A stretch of 64,000 nt of DNA from Paeniglutamicibacter sulfureus. Lineage in GTDB: Bacteria; Actinomycetota; Actinomycetes; Actinomycetales; Micrococcaceae. This document shows, one piece after another, positions 18,392 to 27,651 of the stretch. The position numbers and the translations under genes are program-made. Location of the stretch: assembly GCF_030512175.1 (NCBI RefSeq), contig NZ_JAULBL010000001.1, positions 496,001-560,000 of the forward strand. The letters are read 5' to 3'. Each line of letters opens with the position of its first letter. Positions within the stretch are counted from its first letter, which is position 1. The notes beneath the pieces are model-generated. The model made no database searches and was not told the origin of the DNA. It saw only the letters and a program-made list of their open reading frames with translations.

Positions 18392-19332
18392 CACGGGTCC
18401 AGCAAGTGTTCTAGGCCGTGGGTGCCAACGGCATGCAACGGGTCACCGGACGGCAGCCCGGCCATCAGCACCGCGTAGTTCACTGCCCAGGCCCGGGCGC
18501 GAGCCCATGTGCCGGGAGAATACAGGCCGTGGCCGGCCAGCCGCTCCCGGAATTCCTCCAGTCCCGAGGGTGTGAAGTGCAACCACGCAACAGCCAGGTC
18601 GCAGGCCGGGTCACCCGCCGTCAGGTCGCCGAAGTCGATCACCGCGCTGAGCCTGGCCGGCTCGTGCCCGGTGCCGGCAGCCGATTCCCCGGCACCCGCC
18701 GTGTCGTGGACGAGCATGTTGTGCGGGTGCGGATCCCCGTGCAGCCACAGGCGCGGGCCGACGTGTTCCAGTTCGGCAAGACCCTGCTCCCACATGGCCA
18801 GCAGGGCCCCGCGCATGGGTTTGCCCACGGCCTCTAGGCGCGACCGCACCGCGTCGTCCCGATCCCGCAGCGGCACCCCGCGCACCAGGTTCCGCGGGGC
18901 ATCGGCCGGGGCAGGCACATGCAATGCCCTGAAGAACGCAGCCAGCGCCCCGGCATAGCCGTCGCGCGCCGCCGCCGGCACCGATGCCGCACTGCGTCCG
19001 GAAAACCAGGGCACGATCACCCAGTGGTACGGGTAGCCCTCCCCCGGCTTCCCGCGATGCACCGGCACCGAAACGGGCAGCGGCAGCCGGGGTGCCAGGA
19101 ACGGCAGCCAGCGCATCTCGTTCAGCAGCAACCCATGGGCAGCCGCCCGGCGAGGCAGACGCACGGCAAGGTCAGGCCCCAGCCGGTAGATGGCATTGTC
19201 CCAGCCGTCATCGGCGAAACCCGGCTCCAGGTGGGCCAGCTCCGGGAATTGCGCGCGCACCAAGGTACCGACCATCTCCGGATCGACGCCTACGTCCGCC
19301 GCGGGCCGAGGCGTGGAGCCGGTGGGGCTCAT
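18391..19332 (-). CDS. aminoglycoside phosphotransferase (APH) family protein
   Basis: Kinase-like protein of 313 residues. The catalytic loop WLHGDPHPHNML contains the Asp base, and VIDFGDLTAGDPACDLA carries the metal-binding DFG-like Asp. The N-lobe has NAIYRLGPDLAVRLPR, with the basic residues that replace the usual kinase lysine region. Members phosphorylate hydroxyls of diverse small molecules; true antibiotic resistance enzymes are a minority. It overlaps the upstream VOC gene by ATGA (19329-19332), the last gene of an ArsR-VOC-APH operon that suggests detoxification or handling of one compound. Resistance is not demonstrated. Confidence 0.87.
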   Translation of the reverse strand: MSPTGSTPRPAADVGVDPEMVGTLVRAQFPELAHLEPGFADDGWDNAIYRLGPDLAVRLPRRAAAHGLLLNEMRWLPFLAPRLPLPVSVPVHRGKPGEGYPYHWVIVPWFSGRSAASVPAAARDGYAGALAAFFRALHVPAPADAPRNLVRGVPLRDRDDAVRSRLEAVGKPMRGALLAMWEQGLAELEHVGPRLWLHGDPHPHNMLVHDTAGAGESAAGTGHEPARLSAVIDFGDLTAGDPACDLAVAWLHFTPSGLEEFRERLAGHGLYSPGTWARARAWAVNYAVLMAGLPSGDPLHAVGTHGLEHLLDP

Positions 19333-19724
19333 GCGTCCTCGTTCATCGCCGCAATCTGGATCAGGTTCCCGCAGGTGTCATCGAACACCGCCGTGGTGAC
19401 GGGCCCCATGGCGGTCGGTGGTTGGGTGAATTCCACGCCCAGGCCCACCAGCCGTTCGTATTCCGCCTGCACATCGGCGACCGCGAAGGAGGTGAACGGG
19501 ATCCCGTCGGCCACCAGCGCGTCCCGGAACGGTTTCACGGCCGGGTGGTTGGCCGGCTCTAGCACCAGCTCCACCCCGTCGGGTTCCTCGGGCGAGACGA
19601 CCGTCAGCCAGGAGAACTCCCCCATCGGCACGTCGTTCTTTTTCACGAATCCCAGCTTCTTCGTGTAGAACTCCAGCGCCTTGGCCTGGTCGCTGACCAG
19701 CACGCTGGCAAGGTTGATTCTCAT
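19329..19724 (-). CDS. VOC family protein (glyoxalase/bleomycin-resistance-like)
   Basis: Compact VOC protein of 131 residues with two beta-alpha-beta-beta-beta modules. The first, MRINLASVLVSDQAKALEFYTKKLGF, is the PhnB/glyoxalase-like entry; the second ends with VFDDTCGNLIQI, whose Asp/Asn-Gly-Asn-Leu turn is typical. VELVLEP carries a possible metal-ligand Glu. It is translationally coupled on both sides: its ATG overlaps the ArsR stop (19721-19724) and its stop overlaps the APH start. Likely a metal-dependent lyase, isomerase or binding protein acting on a compound sensed by the ArsR regulator. Confidence 0.9.
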   Translation of the reverse strand: MRINLASVLVSDQAKALEFYTKKLGFVKKNDVPMGEFSWLTVVSPEEPDGVELVLEPANHPAVKPFRDALVADGIPFTSFAVADVQAEYERLVGLGVEFTQPPTAMGPVTTAVFDDTCGNLIQIAAMNEDA

Positions 19725-20152
19725 GATGCATTTCCTTTCGACGACGAAGAGCCGGCGCGCGGTGCGCCCGTACCCGTGGTTGGTGTGGTGGTGAGGGTGC
19801 CGGATTCCGTGCCGGGGGCCGGCGCGGCAGGTTTCCGCTCGGGCTGCGCCTTCTCCGGGCGGGCCGTCTCTGTTCCGGCGGGCGGCCAGCGCTCGGCGAT
19901 CCGGCGCAACGGCGAGGTGTCAACGTAATGGAATTTATACCGGCCCGACCGTTCACTGTGGACCAGCCCCGCTGCCTCGAGCACCTGCAGGTGTTGCGAA
20001 ATCGCCTGTCTGCTGGGATTGATGCGGTGACGGGAGGCCAAACGGTTGCAGATTTCAAAGAGCGTCTGGCCGGTGCGATCCACCAGCTCGTCCAGGATCG
20101 CTGCCCTGGTCGGGTCCGCCAGCGCCTTCAGCAGCTCTTCCACATTCACCAT
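19721..20152 (-). CDS. ArsR-type winged-helix regulator with Pro/Thr-rich tail
   Basis: Regulator of 143 residues. The first 75 form an ArsR/SmtB-like winged helix (LLKALADPTRAAILDELVDR, then SRQAISQHLQVLEAAGLVHSERSGRYKFHYVD). No ELCV-type cysteine pair is present, so it does not look like a classical metal sensor. Residues from about 90 to 143 are Pro, Thr, Gly and Ser rich and low in complexity. First gene of the ArsR-VOC-APH unit, overlapping the VOC start by ATGA; it probably autoregulates the operon from the 200-nt gap shared with the divergent deacetylase-like gene. This ArsR plus VOC arrangement is common in actinobacteria. Confidence 0.88.
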   Translation of the reverse strand: MVNVEELLKALADPTRAAILDELVDRTGQTLFEICNRLASRHRINPSRQAISQHLQVLEAAGLVHSERSGRYKFHYVDTSPLRRIAERWPPAGTETARPEKAQPERKPAAPAPGTESGTLTTTPTTGTGAPRAGSSSSKGNAS

Positions 20153-20352
20153 TAAGGCAAGTCACTGCTTGCATGTCAAGGGACGGCAGCTGCTCCGGGC
20201 AGTGGCCGGCGTCGTGGCTGCGGGAGCCCGGGGTCATGGACAGCGGGGCGTGAATTCCCGCGTTCCCGAACCCCTTGTCCCGGTGGCAGCGGGGGGAGGA
20301 GAATATCCCGTTAGGGGATCGGTTGGGGCCGGTCGATATTGGGGGAAGCGTC

Positions 20353-21408
20353 ATGGCTAAGCTGACGGGCATGTTCAGGACAATTTGCGGTGCGGCTTGT
20401 GGGATCCTTGCTGCAGCAATCGTGGCTTCCGGAGCCGGCGCCGCTCCGCCGACGGCCCACCAGGCATCCGCGGTGACGATCGCGCAGCCAGCTGCCGCGC
20501 TGCCCGCCGTCCCGGGCCCCGTGAAGGTGGCGACGGCGAAGCTGCCCGCGCTGCTGACTACCCAGGCCAACCTGAATCTTCGCGCGGGCAGCAGCACCCG
20601 GACGCGGATTATCATCACCATCCCGAAGGGGACGAGCGTCAAGGTCCAGGCCCGTGCCTCCAACGGCTGGCACAAGGTCACCTACAAGTCGCGCACCGGC
20701 TGGGCCAGCGGCCAATATCTTGCCGCCGGGAAACCCGTCAAATCCGGACCCAAGCTTCCTTCCATTCCGCTCGCCCACCAGAACCGCGGGCCCAACAAGA
20801 CCTCGCGCGTGGTCTTGACCTACGACGACTGCCCACGCACCTTGTCCTCGTTCAAGTCCGTGATCAACTACGCGGGCAAGTCGAACATCGGCCTGGTGCT
20901 GGCACCCACGGGCGATTGCCTCGTCTCCTTCAAGCGCCGCTACGGCGTGGATCTTGCTGCCCTGGCCCGTTCCAAGGGGCAATGGGTCATCAACCACTCG
21001 GCAAACCACGTCGACCTGCGCAGGCTCAGCTGCACGCAGGGTGCCCGCGAGCTCCGCGGCACCGGCGTCCGCACCAACTACGGCCGGCCTCCCTACGGTG
21101 CGATCAATTCGAACGTGCGATGTGCCTATGCCCGGGCGGACATGAAGATCTGGACGTGGACCCACGACACCCTGGACTGGATGGTGCGCTCAAAGCAGAC
21201 CACCGTCGCCCGGGCCGGGGCGGCACGGCGCGGCGACACCGTGCTGATGCACATGCAATGGGAAGGATTCACCCCGGATTCAATTCGGCAGATCCGCAAC
21301 CGCCTTTCCGACCGCGGCATCGGCCTTTGCCGTGCCTATCACGGCAAGGACGGCCGGGGCGCCGTGGCCAAGACTCCTGTGTATCTCCCGTCCTCGTTGC
21401 CCTGTTGA
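20353..21408 (+). CDS. secreted SH3 plus polysaccharide-deacetylase-like (NodB) protein
   Basis: Exported protein of 351 residues. The N-terminus (CGAACGILAAAIVASGAGAA) is a signal peptide, with likely cleavage after the AGA-A region. A bacterial SH3 domain (NLNLRAGSSTRTRIIITIPK ... GWASGQYL) spans about residues 72-122, and a NodB-like domain follows. The first NodB motif is TYDDCP instead of TFDDGP, and the metal motif is HSANHVDL, keeping both His. Catalytic Asp and His are thus present, but the second Asp is followed by Cys. ATG 20353 has GGGGGAAG upstream and restores a proper signal peptide. Probable cell-wall glycan modifier; activity is not certain. Confidence 0.86.
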   Translation: MAKLTGMFRTICGAACGILAAAIVASGAGAAPPTAHQASAVTIAQPAAALPAVPGPVKVATAKLPALLTTQANLNLRAGSSTRTRIIITIPKGTSVKVQARASNGWHKVTYKSRTGWASGQYLAAGKPVKSGPKLPSIPLAHQNRGPNKTSRVVLTYDDCPRTLSSFKSVINYAGKSNIGLVLAPTGDCLVSFKRRYGVDLAALARSKGQWVINHSANHVDLRRLSCTQGARELRGTGVRTNYGRPPYGAINSNVRCAYARADMKIWTWTHDTLDWMVRSKQTTVARAGAARRGDTVLMHMQWEGFTPDSIRQIRNRLSDRGIGLCRAYHGKDGRGAVAKTPVYLPSSLPC

Positions 21409-21474
21409 ATATTCGGGGTTCCTGGATTGGCCGCATATCCCCCGATTCTGGTGTTTCCGTCCCTCCTGCAACAG

Positions 21475-21483
21475 TTATCCACA
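21475..21483 (+). promoter_or_regulatory. perfect DnaA-box sequence (TTATCCACA)
   Basis: Exact match to the DnaA-box consensus 51 nt before the DUF222/HNH start codon. A single box cannot act as an origin; it may regulate the gene or be chance. Confidence 0.4.
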
Positions 21484-21533
21484 TGCCCGCGTATCGACCC
21501 GCGCAGCGGCATTCAGCGGCGCATGCTTGAACC

Positions 21534-23318
21534 ATGACCACCGCAGCGGCCATCGCCCTGCTCGCGGGAGACCGCGAGGATCCGAGGTACCCAGCGACCC
21601 CGGACGATGAGCTGCGCGCCTACACCGCCCTGGCTCTGGCCCTCGAGGAACTGGCCCCGCGCATCGCCAAGCACACCAGCTCGCCCGCGGACGCTGCCTA
21701 CTTCGTACAGGTGGTCGAACGAACCCACCGCAGCACCGGCTTCGCCCAGCTCTCTGCCACCGATCTGGCCCAGCGCACCCTGGTCCGCGAGCTGCCCGAA
21801 GACACTTTGCTGGGGATCAACCGGTGCCTCGCGGACCCGCCCGCCTACATCGAGGGAACCATTGACCTGCCCGAAGCGCCCGCCACCCCGCCGAAGGGAC
21901 GGCCCACCTTCAAGGACACCACCGAGTTCCTGCAGTCCACGTTCCGCATCGGCTTCGTCGAGGCCCGCGATCGCGTACGCGCCGCCGCCCGTCTCTTCCC
22001 GAGCACGGATGTCCACGGCATCGAGCAGCCGCCGCAATTCCCGTTGCTGGCCCAAGCACTCGCGGACGGCAAGGCCTCGCCCCACCAGCTTGCCGATGCT
22101 GCCAAGAAGCTTGAGCGGATGCAGCCGGAGATCAGGCAATACCCGAACTCCGACGAGCTGGCCGCCCGGTTGGAGGCCCAGGTCGCCGAATCCGTGCGGG
22201 AACAAGATCCCCGCACCACCAACAAGCTGTTCAACGCCATCCAGGTCGCGCTCGATCACGGCGTCAAGGAGCCCTCCGAGGAAGTGCTGCGCACCAAACT
22301 CGGCGCTTTCTACCGCGGCACCAACGCAGGGATCGCCGAGTTTCTGTTGCGCGTCCGGGCGGCAGACGCCGAGCTTCTGCTCGCGCTGTTCGCCCAGTTG
22401 GACAACCCGCGGACCAAGGCCGGGGATCGCGACGCACTTGCCCAGCAGGCCGCCGGCTCTTCCAACGTCACCGGCGGCTCTAACGGCACCAAAGTTTCCG
22501 GGGTTTCCGCCGAAACACCAGAAGCCGTCGTCATGGACGATGGGAACGGCACGCAAACCGGCACCGCCCCCTCGCTGCCGGACTTCCCCGACTTTCTGGT
22601 CGATCCCGCGACCGGCCTCCCGCTGACCGACCCCGCCGAAGCCAAAAAACTCACCCTGGATCCATTGCCGACGGAGGCCGACATCCTCGAATCCATGAAC
22701 AACACCGCCTATGGCGCCGACGGCTTCACCCCGCCGCAACGACATCTCCAGGGACTGATGAACCTGATCAAGACCAAGGGCAGACCAACCAAGGGCACCA
22801 AGACCGCGGGGCTTCCCTCACCGGAACTCGTCATCATCACCACGCTGGCCGAACTTGAGGAAAAGGCGGAACAATCGGGACTCACGGCACACGGTCAACG
22901 GTTCACGCCGGCGGAGTTGCGGCAGCAGCTGTGCAACGCCGGAGCCATCCCCATCACCATGGGCGGGAAATCCCAGATCCTGGACCTCGGCCGCGAGCAA
23001 AGACTCTTCCCCGACTACATGCGCGTGGCGATCCTCGGCATCTACGGCGGCTGCATTTTCCCCGGTTGCACTGTGCCCCCGGAGCATTGCGAGATCGACC
23101 ATGACGACGAATGGGCCAAGGGCGGAACAACCAAGATCAATGACGGGCGGCCATTCTGTTCCGGGCACCACCATGCCAAACACACCGGGCTGATCGACGT
23201 CGTTCGGGACACCGACGGGCTCTTTTCCGTCATCCTGCCCAAATTTATGGATCCCGGGCAAAAGCCCCGACGCAACACCTTCTGGCGGCAATTCAACAGC
23301 AACCCAACGTTGTTCTAG
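21534..23318 (+). CDS. DUF222 domain protein with C-terminal HNH endonuclease motif
   Basis: Protein of 594 residues in the actinobacterial DUF222/13E12 family. The N-terminal two thirds are helical DUF222, interrupted by a Gly/Thr/Ser-rich low-complexity segment around residues 305-325. The C-terminus carries CIFPGCTVPPEHCEIDHDDEWAKGG ... CSGHHHAKH in the HNH nuclease pattern: a Cys pair, an IDH core and the terminal HHH. Catalytic and structural residues look intact. These genes occur in many copies in actinobacterial genomes and may be mobile or recombination-related, but the biological role is unknown. No ribosome-binding site is evident. Confidence 0.88.
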   Translation: MTTAAAIALLAGDREDPRYPATPDDELRAYTALALALEELAPRIAKHTSSPADAAYFVQVVERTHRSTGFAQLSATDLAQRTLVRELPEDTLLGINRCLADPPAYIEGTIDLPEAPATPPKGRPTFKDTTEFLQSTFRIGFVEARDRVRAAARLFPSTDVHGIEQPPQFPLLAQALADGKASPHQLADAAKKLERMQPEIRQYPNSDELAARLEAQVAESVREQDPRTTNKLFNAIQVALDHGVKEPSEEVLRTKLGAFYRGTNAGIAEFLLRVRAADAELLLALFAQLDNPRTKAGDRDALAQQAAGSSNVTGGSNGTKVSGVSAETPEAVVMDDGNGTQTGTAPSLPDFPDFLVDPATGLPLTDPAEAKKLTLDPLPTEADILESMNNTAYGADGFTPPQRHLQGLMNLIKTKGRPTKGTKTAGLPSPELVIITTLAELEEKAEQSGLTAHGQRFTPAELRQQLCNAGAIPITMGGKSQILDLGREQRLFPDYMRVAILGIYGGCIFPGCTVPPEHCEIDHDDEWAKGGTTKINDGRPFCSGHHHAKHTGLIDVVRDTDGLFSVILPKFMDPGQKPRRNTFWRQFNSNPTLF

Positions 23319-23420
23319 TTTCCCGGCTTGCCAAACACAGAAGCGCCCGGGCGGGCACTCCCCGCCTCGTGGTCGACAGGTGTGCGAAGCATGAACCAGT
23401 CCGGCCCCCCCCAACGAAGT

Positions 23421-23461
23421 CGAGCCCCGGTCCCCCACACGAAGCGGGGATCCGGGGCTCG
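23421..23461. terminator. terminator between DUF222/HNH gene and gatB
   Basis: 10-bp perfect arms CGAGCCCCGG (23421-23430) and CCGGGGCTCG (23452-23461), with an inner CCCC/GGGG pairing. It lies between convergent genes and ends the gatCAB operon on the minus strand. Confidence 0.8.
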
Positions 23462-23479
23462 ATGCCGTATATCAGGGAA

Positions 23480-24994
23480 CTAGCCCTCGATGCCCAGCTT
23501 TTCAAGCACGATCTCGCGCACGCGGCCGGCGTCGGCCTGTCCGCGGGTGGCCTTCATGACCGGACCCATGAGGGCGCCGATGGCCTGGAGCTTGCCGCCC
23601 TTGACCTTGGCAACGACATCCGGCATGGCTTCCATGGCGGCATCAACTGCAGCACCCAGTGCCGAATCGTCGTTCACCACGGCCAGCGAGCGCTTCTCGA
23701 CGACCTCGGTCGGGGTACCCTCCCCGGCGACCACGAACTCGAGCACCTGGCGGGCGATCTTGTCGTTGATCTTCTTTCCCTCGATCAGAGAGTTCAGTTC
23801 GACGATGGTGGCCGGTTCGACGCCCAGATCCAGGATCTCGACATCGGCGTTCTTGGCCAGGCGGGCGATCTCGCCCATCCACCACTTGCGTGCCACCGCG
23901 GCGCTCGTGCCCGCGGCAATGGTTTCCTCGATCGCCTCGGTGACACCTGCGTTAACGACGTCGCGGAACTCGGCATCCGAGTAGCCCCAGTCGGCCTGCA
24001 GGCGCTTGCGGCGCTCGGCCGGCGGCTCGGGCAGGCGGGCGCGCAGCTCCTCGATCCACTCGGGAGTGGTGACGACCGGAACCAGGTCCGGCTCCGGGAA
24101 GTAGCGGTAGTCATCCGCGTCGGACTTCGGGCGGCCCGAAGTCGTCGTGCGGGTGTCCTCGTGCCAGTGGCGGGTTTCCTGCACGATGGCTGCACCGGAG
24201 TTCAGCACCGCTGCGTGGCGCTCGATCTCGAAGCGCACCGCGTGCTCCACGGCGCGCAACGAGTTCACGTTCTTGGTCTCGGTGCGGGTGCCGAACTTCT
24301 CGGCGCCCTTGGGCATCAGCGAGACGTTGGCGTCGCAACGCACGTTGCCGCGCTCCATCTTTGCGTCCGAGACATCCAGTGCCTTGACGATTTCGCGGAT
24401 GGCAGCAACGTAGGCCTTGGCCAACTCGGGGGCGCGCTTGCCGGCGCCCTCGATGGTCTTGGTGACGATTTCGACCAGCGGCACGCCGGAGCGGTTGTAG
24501 TCGACCAGCGAGTAGTCGGCGCCCTGGATGCGGCCGGTGGCCCCGCCCATGTGAGTGAGCTTGCCGGCGTCCTCTTCCATGTGGGCGCGTTCGATTTCGA
24601 CACGGAAGACCTCGCCGTCCTCAAGCTCGATGTCGATCCAGCCGTCGTAGGCGATCGGATCGTCGTACTGCGAGGTCTGGAAGTTCTTCGGGGTGTCCGG
24701 GTAAAAGTAGTTCTTCCGGGCGAATCCGCAGGTCTCGGCAATCTTGCAGTTCAGCGCCAGGCCGATCATGATCGCGTATTCCACCGCGGTCTTGTTGACC
24801 ACCGGCAACACGCCGGGCAGGCCCAGGCAGACCGGGGTCACGTTGGTGTTGGGCGTATCGCCAAACACGTTCGGTGCCGAGGAGAACATCTTGGTCTTGG
24901 TGTTCAGCTCGACGTGGACCTCGAAGCCCAATACCGGGTCGTATTTTTCCAGTGCGACGTCGAAGTCGACCAGTTCATCGGTGTACGAAGCCAT
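23480..24994 (-). CDS. gatB: Asp-tRNA(Asn)/Glu-tRNA(Gln) amidotransferase subunit B
   Basis: GatB of 504 residues, the kinase/tRNA-binding subunit that activates the mischarged Glu- or Asp-tRNA with ATP before amidation. It has the GatB/GatE signature LGFEVHVELNTKTKMFSSAPN, the metal-site region DVSDAKMERGNVRCDANVS, and the C-terminal YqeY-like tail ending GRVREIVLEKLG. ATG 24994 (MASYTDEL) is chosen over the longer frame because GGAGGGG lies upstream inside the end of gatA and only 2 nt separate the gatA stop from this ATG. Last gene of gatC-gatA-gatB. Confidence 0.97.
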   Translation of the reverse strand: MASYTDELVDFDVALEKYDPVLGFEVHVELNTKTKMFSSAPNVFGDTPNTNVTPVCLGLPGVLPVVNKTAVEYAIMIGLALNCKIAETCGFARKNYFYPDTPKNFQTSQYDDPIAYDGWIDIELEDGEVFRVEIERAHMEEDAGKLTHMGGATGRIQGADYSLVDYNRSGVPLVEIVTKTIEGAGKRAPELAKAYVAAIREIVKALDVSDAKMERGNVRCDANVSLMPKGAEKFGTRTETKNVNSLRAVEHAVRFEIERHAAVLNSGAAIVQETRHWHEDTRTTTSGRPKSDADDYRYFPEPDLVPVVTTPEWIEELRARLPEPPAERRKRLQADWGYSDAEFRDVVNAGVTEAIEETIAAGTSAAVARKWWMGEIARLAKNADVEILDLGVEPATIVELNSLIEGKKINDKIARQVLEFVVAGEGTPTEVVEKRSLAVVNDDSALGAAVDAAMEAMPDVVAKVKGGKLQAIGALMGPVMKATRGQADAGRVREIVLEKLGIEG

Positions 24995-24996
24995 AG

Positions 24997-26544
24997 TTAG
25001 GCAACCCCTCCAGTGGTGGCGGCGGACAGCTCGGGGGCCTGGTCGATCAACCTGCCACCCCACTTGTCTTCCAGCAGTTTTTCAAGTGCCGCACCGGCAC
25101 GGTACAGGCGGGCGTCTTCGCGGGCCGGGGCCAGGAACTGGATCCCGACCGGCAAGCCCTCGGACAGGCCACCGGGAACGGTGATGCCCGGGATCCCGGC
25201 CATGTTCGCCGGAATGGTGGCAACGTCGTTGAGGTACATCGCCAGCGGGTCGTCGGTCTTGGAGCCCAGCTCGAAGGCGACGGTCGGGGACGTCGGGGAG
25301 ATCAGCACGTCGGCCTGCGCGAACGCGGCGTCGAAGTCTCGCTGGATCAGCGTGCGGACCTTCTGCGCCGAACCGTAGTAGGCGTCGTAGTACCCGGCGC
25401 TCAGCGCGTAGGTGCCCAGGATGATGCGGCGCTTGACCTCGTCGCCGAAGCCGGCTGCGCGGGTGGCACCCATGACGCGTTCGATGGTCAGCGGACCCTC
25501 CGTGGGAAGCACGCGGGTGCCAAAGCGCACGCCGTCGAACTTCGCCAGGTTGGAGGAGACCTCCGAGGGCATGATCAGGTAGTAGGCACCCAGCGCGTAC
25601 TTGAAGTTGGGGCAGGAGACCTCGACGATTTCCGCACCGGCGGCACGCAGGGCCTCGAGCGATTCGTCGAAGCGTGCCTGGACGCCGGCTTCGTAGCCTT
25701 CGCCCTGCAGTTCCTTGATGACGCCGACGCGCACGCCGGCCATGTCGCCGGAGGCGCCGAGCTCGGCGGCCTCAACGAGGGCCGGAACCGGCTCGTTCAG
25801 CGAAGTGGAGTCGGCCGGGTCGTGCCCGCCGATCAACTCGTGCAGGTACGCGGAGTCAAGCACGGTCCGGGTGACCGGGCCGATCTGGTCCAACGAGGAG
25901 GCCATGGCGATGGCGCCGTAGCGCGAGACCCCGCCGTAGGTCGGCTTCACGCCGACGGTGCCGGTGACGGCGCCCGGCTGGCGGATCGAGCCGCCGGTGT
26001 CGGTGCCCAGTGCCAGCGGTGCCTCGAAGGCGGCAACCGCCGCGGCCGAGCCGCCGCCGGAACCGCCCGGGATGCGGTCCAGGTCCCACGGGTTGCGGGT
26101 CGGGCCGTAGGCGGAGTGCTCGGTGGAGGAACCCATCGCGAACTCGTCCAGGTTGGTCTTGCCCAGCATCGGCAGCTTTGCGGCACGGACCTTCTGGATC
26201 ACCGTGGCGTCGTAGGGGCTCATCCAGCCCTCGAGCATCTTCGAGGCGGCAGTGGTGGGCTGGCCCTTGGTGACAATGAGGTCCTTGATGGCGATCGGCA
26301 CGCCGGCGAACGGGTGCAGCGCCTGCGCGTCTGCTCCGCCGGCGGCGCGGATGGCGTCGACCTCGGCGGCAACGGCCAGTGCTTCTTCCGTGTTCACGTG
26401 CAGGAACGCGTTGATTCCGCGGTCCCCGCCGTCAACTTCGGCAATGCGGTCCAGGTGCGCCTGCACGGCCTGTACGGAGGTGACTTCGCCGGCGCGCAGC
26501 TTGGCGGCCAGCTCGGTGGCGGAAAGATGGATGATCTCGTTCAT
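24997..26544 (-). CDS. gatA: Asp-tRNA(Asn)/Glu-tRNA(Gln) amidotransferase subunit A
   Basis: Amidase-signature enzyme of 515 residues that hydrolyses glutamine and passes ammonia to GatB. The Ser-cisSer-Lys triad is complete: Lys87 in IAIKDL, Ser162 in GGSGGGSAA and Ser186 in [11 protein letters not shown]. It starts 3 nt after the gatC stop and ends 2 nt before gatB, so the three genes are translationally coupled. The presence of gatCAB implies that the organism makes Gln-tRNA(Gln) and/or Asn-tRNA(Asn) by transamidation. Confidence 0.97.
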   Translation of the reverse strand: MNEIIHLSATELAAKLRAGEVTSVQAVQAHLDRIAEVDGGDRGINAFLHVNTEEALAVAAEVDAIRAAGGADAQALHPFAGVPIAIKDLIVTKGQPTTAASKMLEGWMSPYDATVIQKVRAAKLPMLGKTNLDEFAMGSSTEHSAYGPTRNPWDLDRIPGGSGGGSAAAVAAFEAPLALGTDTGGSIRQPGAVTGTVGVKPTYGGVSRYGAIAMASSLDQIGPVTRTVLDSAYLHELIGGHDPADSTSLNEPVPALVEAAELGASGDMAGVRVGVIKELQGEGYEAGVQARFDESLEALRAAGAEIVEVSCPNFKYALGAYYLIMPSEVSSNLAKFDGVRFGTRVLPTEGPLTIERVMGATRAAGFGDEVKRRIILGTYALSAGYYDAYYGSAQKVRTLIQRDFDAAFAQADVLISPTSPTVAFELGSKTDDPLAMYLNDVATIPANMAGIPGITVPGGLSEGLPVGIQFLAPAREDARLYRAGAALEKLLEDKWGGRLIDQAPELSAATTGGVA

Positions 26545-26547
26545 GAA

Positions 26548-26844
26548 TTACTCTCCATCCAAAATGGCCGGCACCTTGAAGCGGGTGTCGACGGAGTCCG
26601 GGGCGTTCATCAGCGCTTCCTCGGCGGTGAGCGTCGTTCCCACGACGTCCTCGCGGAACACGTTCGACAAGGCAATGGGGTGCGTGGTGGCCGGGATATC
26701 GGCAGAGGCGGCCTCCGAGACCGACGCGATTGAATCGACAATGACACCGAGTTCGCCGGTCATTTTGTCCAGCTCGGCATCGCTCATCTCGATGTGGGCC
26801 AGCTGCGCCAAATGCGCAACGTCCTCACGGCTGATGGCAGACAT
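26548..26844 (-). CDS. gatC: Asp-tRNA(Asn)/Glu-tRNA(Gln) amidotransferase subunit C
   Basis: Small belt subunit of 98 residues that wraps GatA and GatB. The N-terminal SREDVAHLAQLAHIEMSDAEL is diagnostic, and the C-terminus VDTRFKVPAIL is the conserved end. GGGAG lies 4 nt before the ATG. First gene of the operon, with a candidate promoter (TAGACT -10) about 36 nt upstream on the minus strand. Confidence 0.96.
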   Translation of the reverse strand: MSAISREDVAHLAQLAHIEMSDAELDKMTGELGVIVDSIASVSEAASADIPATTHPIALSNVFREDVVGTTLTAEEALMNAPDSVDTRFKVPAILDGE

Positions 26845-26879
26845 GTATCTCCCTAGGTGGGCGGATGGGTTTCCCCCCT

Positions 26880-26885
26880 AGTCTA
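26880..26885 (-). promoter_or_regulatory. candidate -10 of gatCAB operon
   Basis: TAGACT on the minus strand, giving a leader of about 30 nt that contains the GGGAG ribosome-binding site of gatC. No clear -35. Confidence 0.4.
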
Positions 26886-27622
26886 GTACGCCCGGCCACC
26901 GCCACCGGCTTCGAGTGGCCCGCCCGCAGGGCCGTGCCCGGCCTCGGCGCCCGACGAGCCCGCGCCACCGGCCACGGGGCGGCGGATCATGGTGATCGCG
27001 CCGTTTCCGGTACCCGCACCGGAACCACCGACGGCGGCGCGATCCACGCCGACCAGCGGCTCGAGACTGTGCGACTCATTCTGGTGCTGTGCCTGGACCT
27101 AACCGGCCAGCAACGCGCGACCCTGCGCCTGCCGCACAGGCTCCCCGGTCCCGTCGTAGATCCAGCGCTTGCCAAGCACCCCGTTCCGGCGGGGGTGCCC
27201 TTCTCATTTACACCAGCACTTCTCGGGGTTCTTGCTACAACTCATTGGAAAGCCCTGAGCCGGTACTTCTTGGGCATGGCGTAGCGACCCGGTCCGGCTG
27301 GTGCGGATCGGACCGGGGAAGGTCGCCACGGCTAGCGAAGATGCAACGATTTCACCGAAGCCTCGCAGGTCTCGGCCGGGCCGGGCGTCGGCGGGGCTGG
27401 CGGACCGGTCCCGAAGCGCTTGGCCATCAGGTTCACCGCCGTTTTGTTCTCCGCGGACCAGGCTTTGGGCATCATCGCCGCGGGGTGGCGCCCGTCAAGC
27501 AGCCAGATCTCCGGACTGCCGAATGATGCATTCGGTCATCATCTACCGCTTGTTTTGCGGGAGAGATGCATAACCCGGGCGGGAACAGCCCGCATGACAG
27601 CCGGAAGCCGACCTTCGCCTAC

Positions 27623-27651
27623 GGCGGCCCGCCTCGGTGAGGCAGGCCGCC
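27623..27651 (-). terminator. terminator of HD-domain gene
   Basis: Hairpin GGCGGCC-GCCTC (27623-27635) with GAGGC-GGCCGCC (27639-27651), a GGT loop and a single opposed C/A mismatch, 39 nt beyond the stop of the minus-strand gene. Confidence 0.65.

Noticed and set aside
18391-19332. Antibiotic resistance gene (APH family)
   Set aside because: The family is broad and mostly not resistance-related; no close match to a known resistance enzyme can be claimed from sequence alone.
21475-21483. Replication origin
   Set aside because: Only one DnaA box; no AT-rich unwinding region, dnaA or dnaN nearby.
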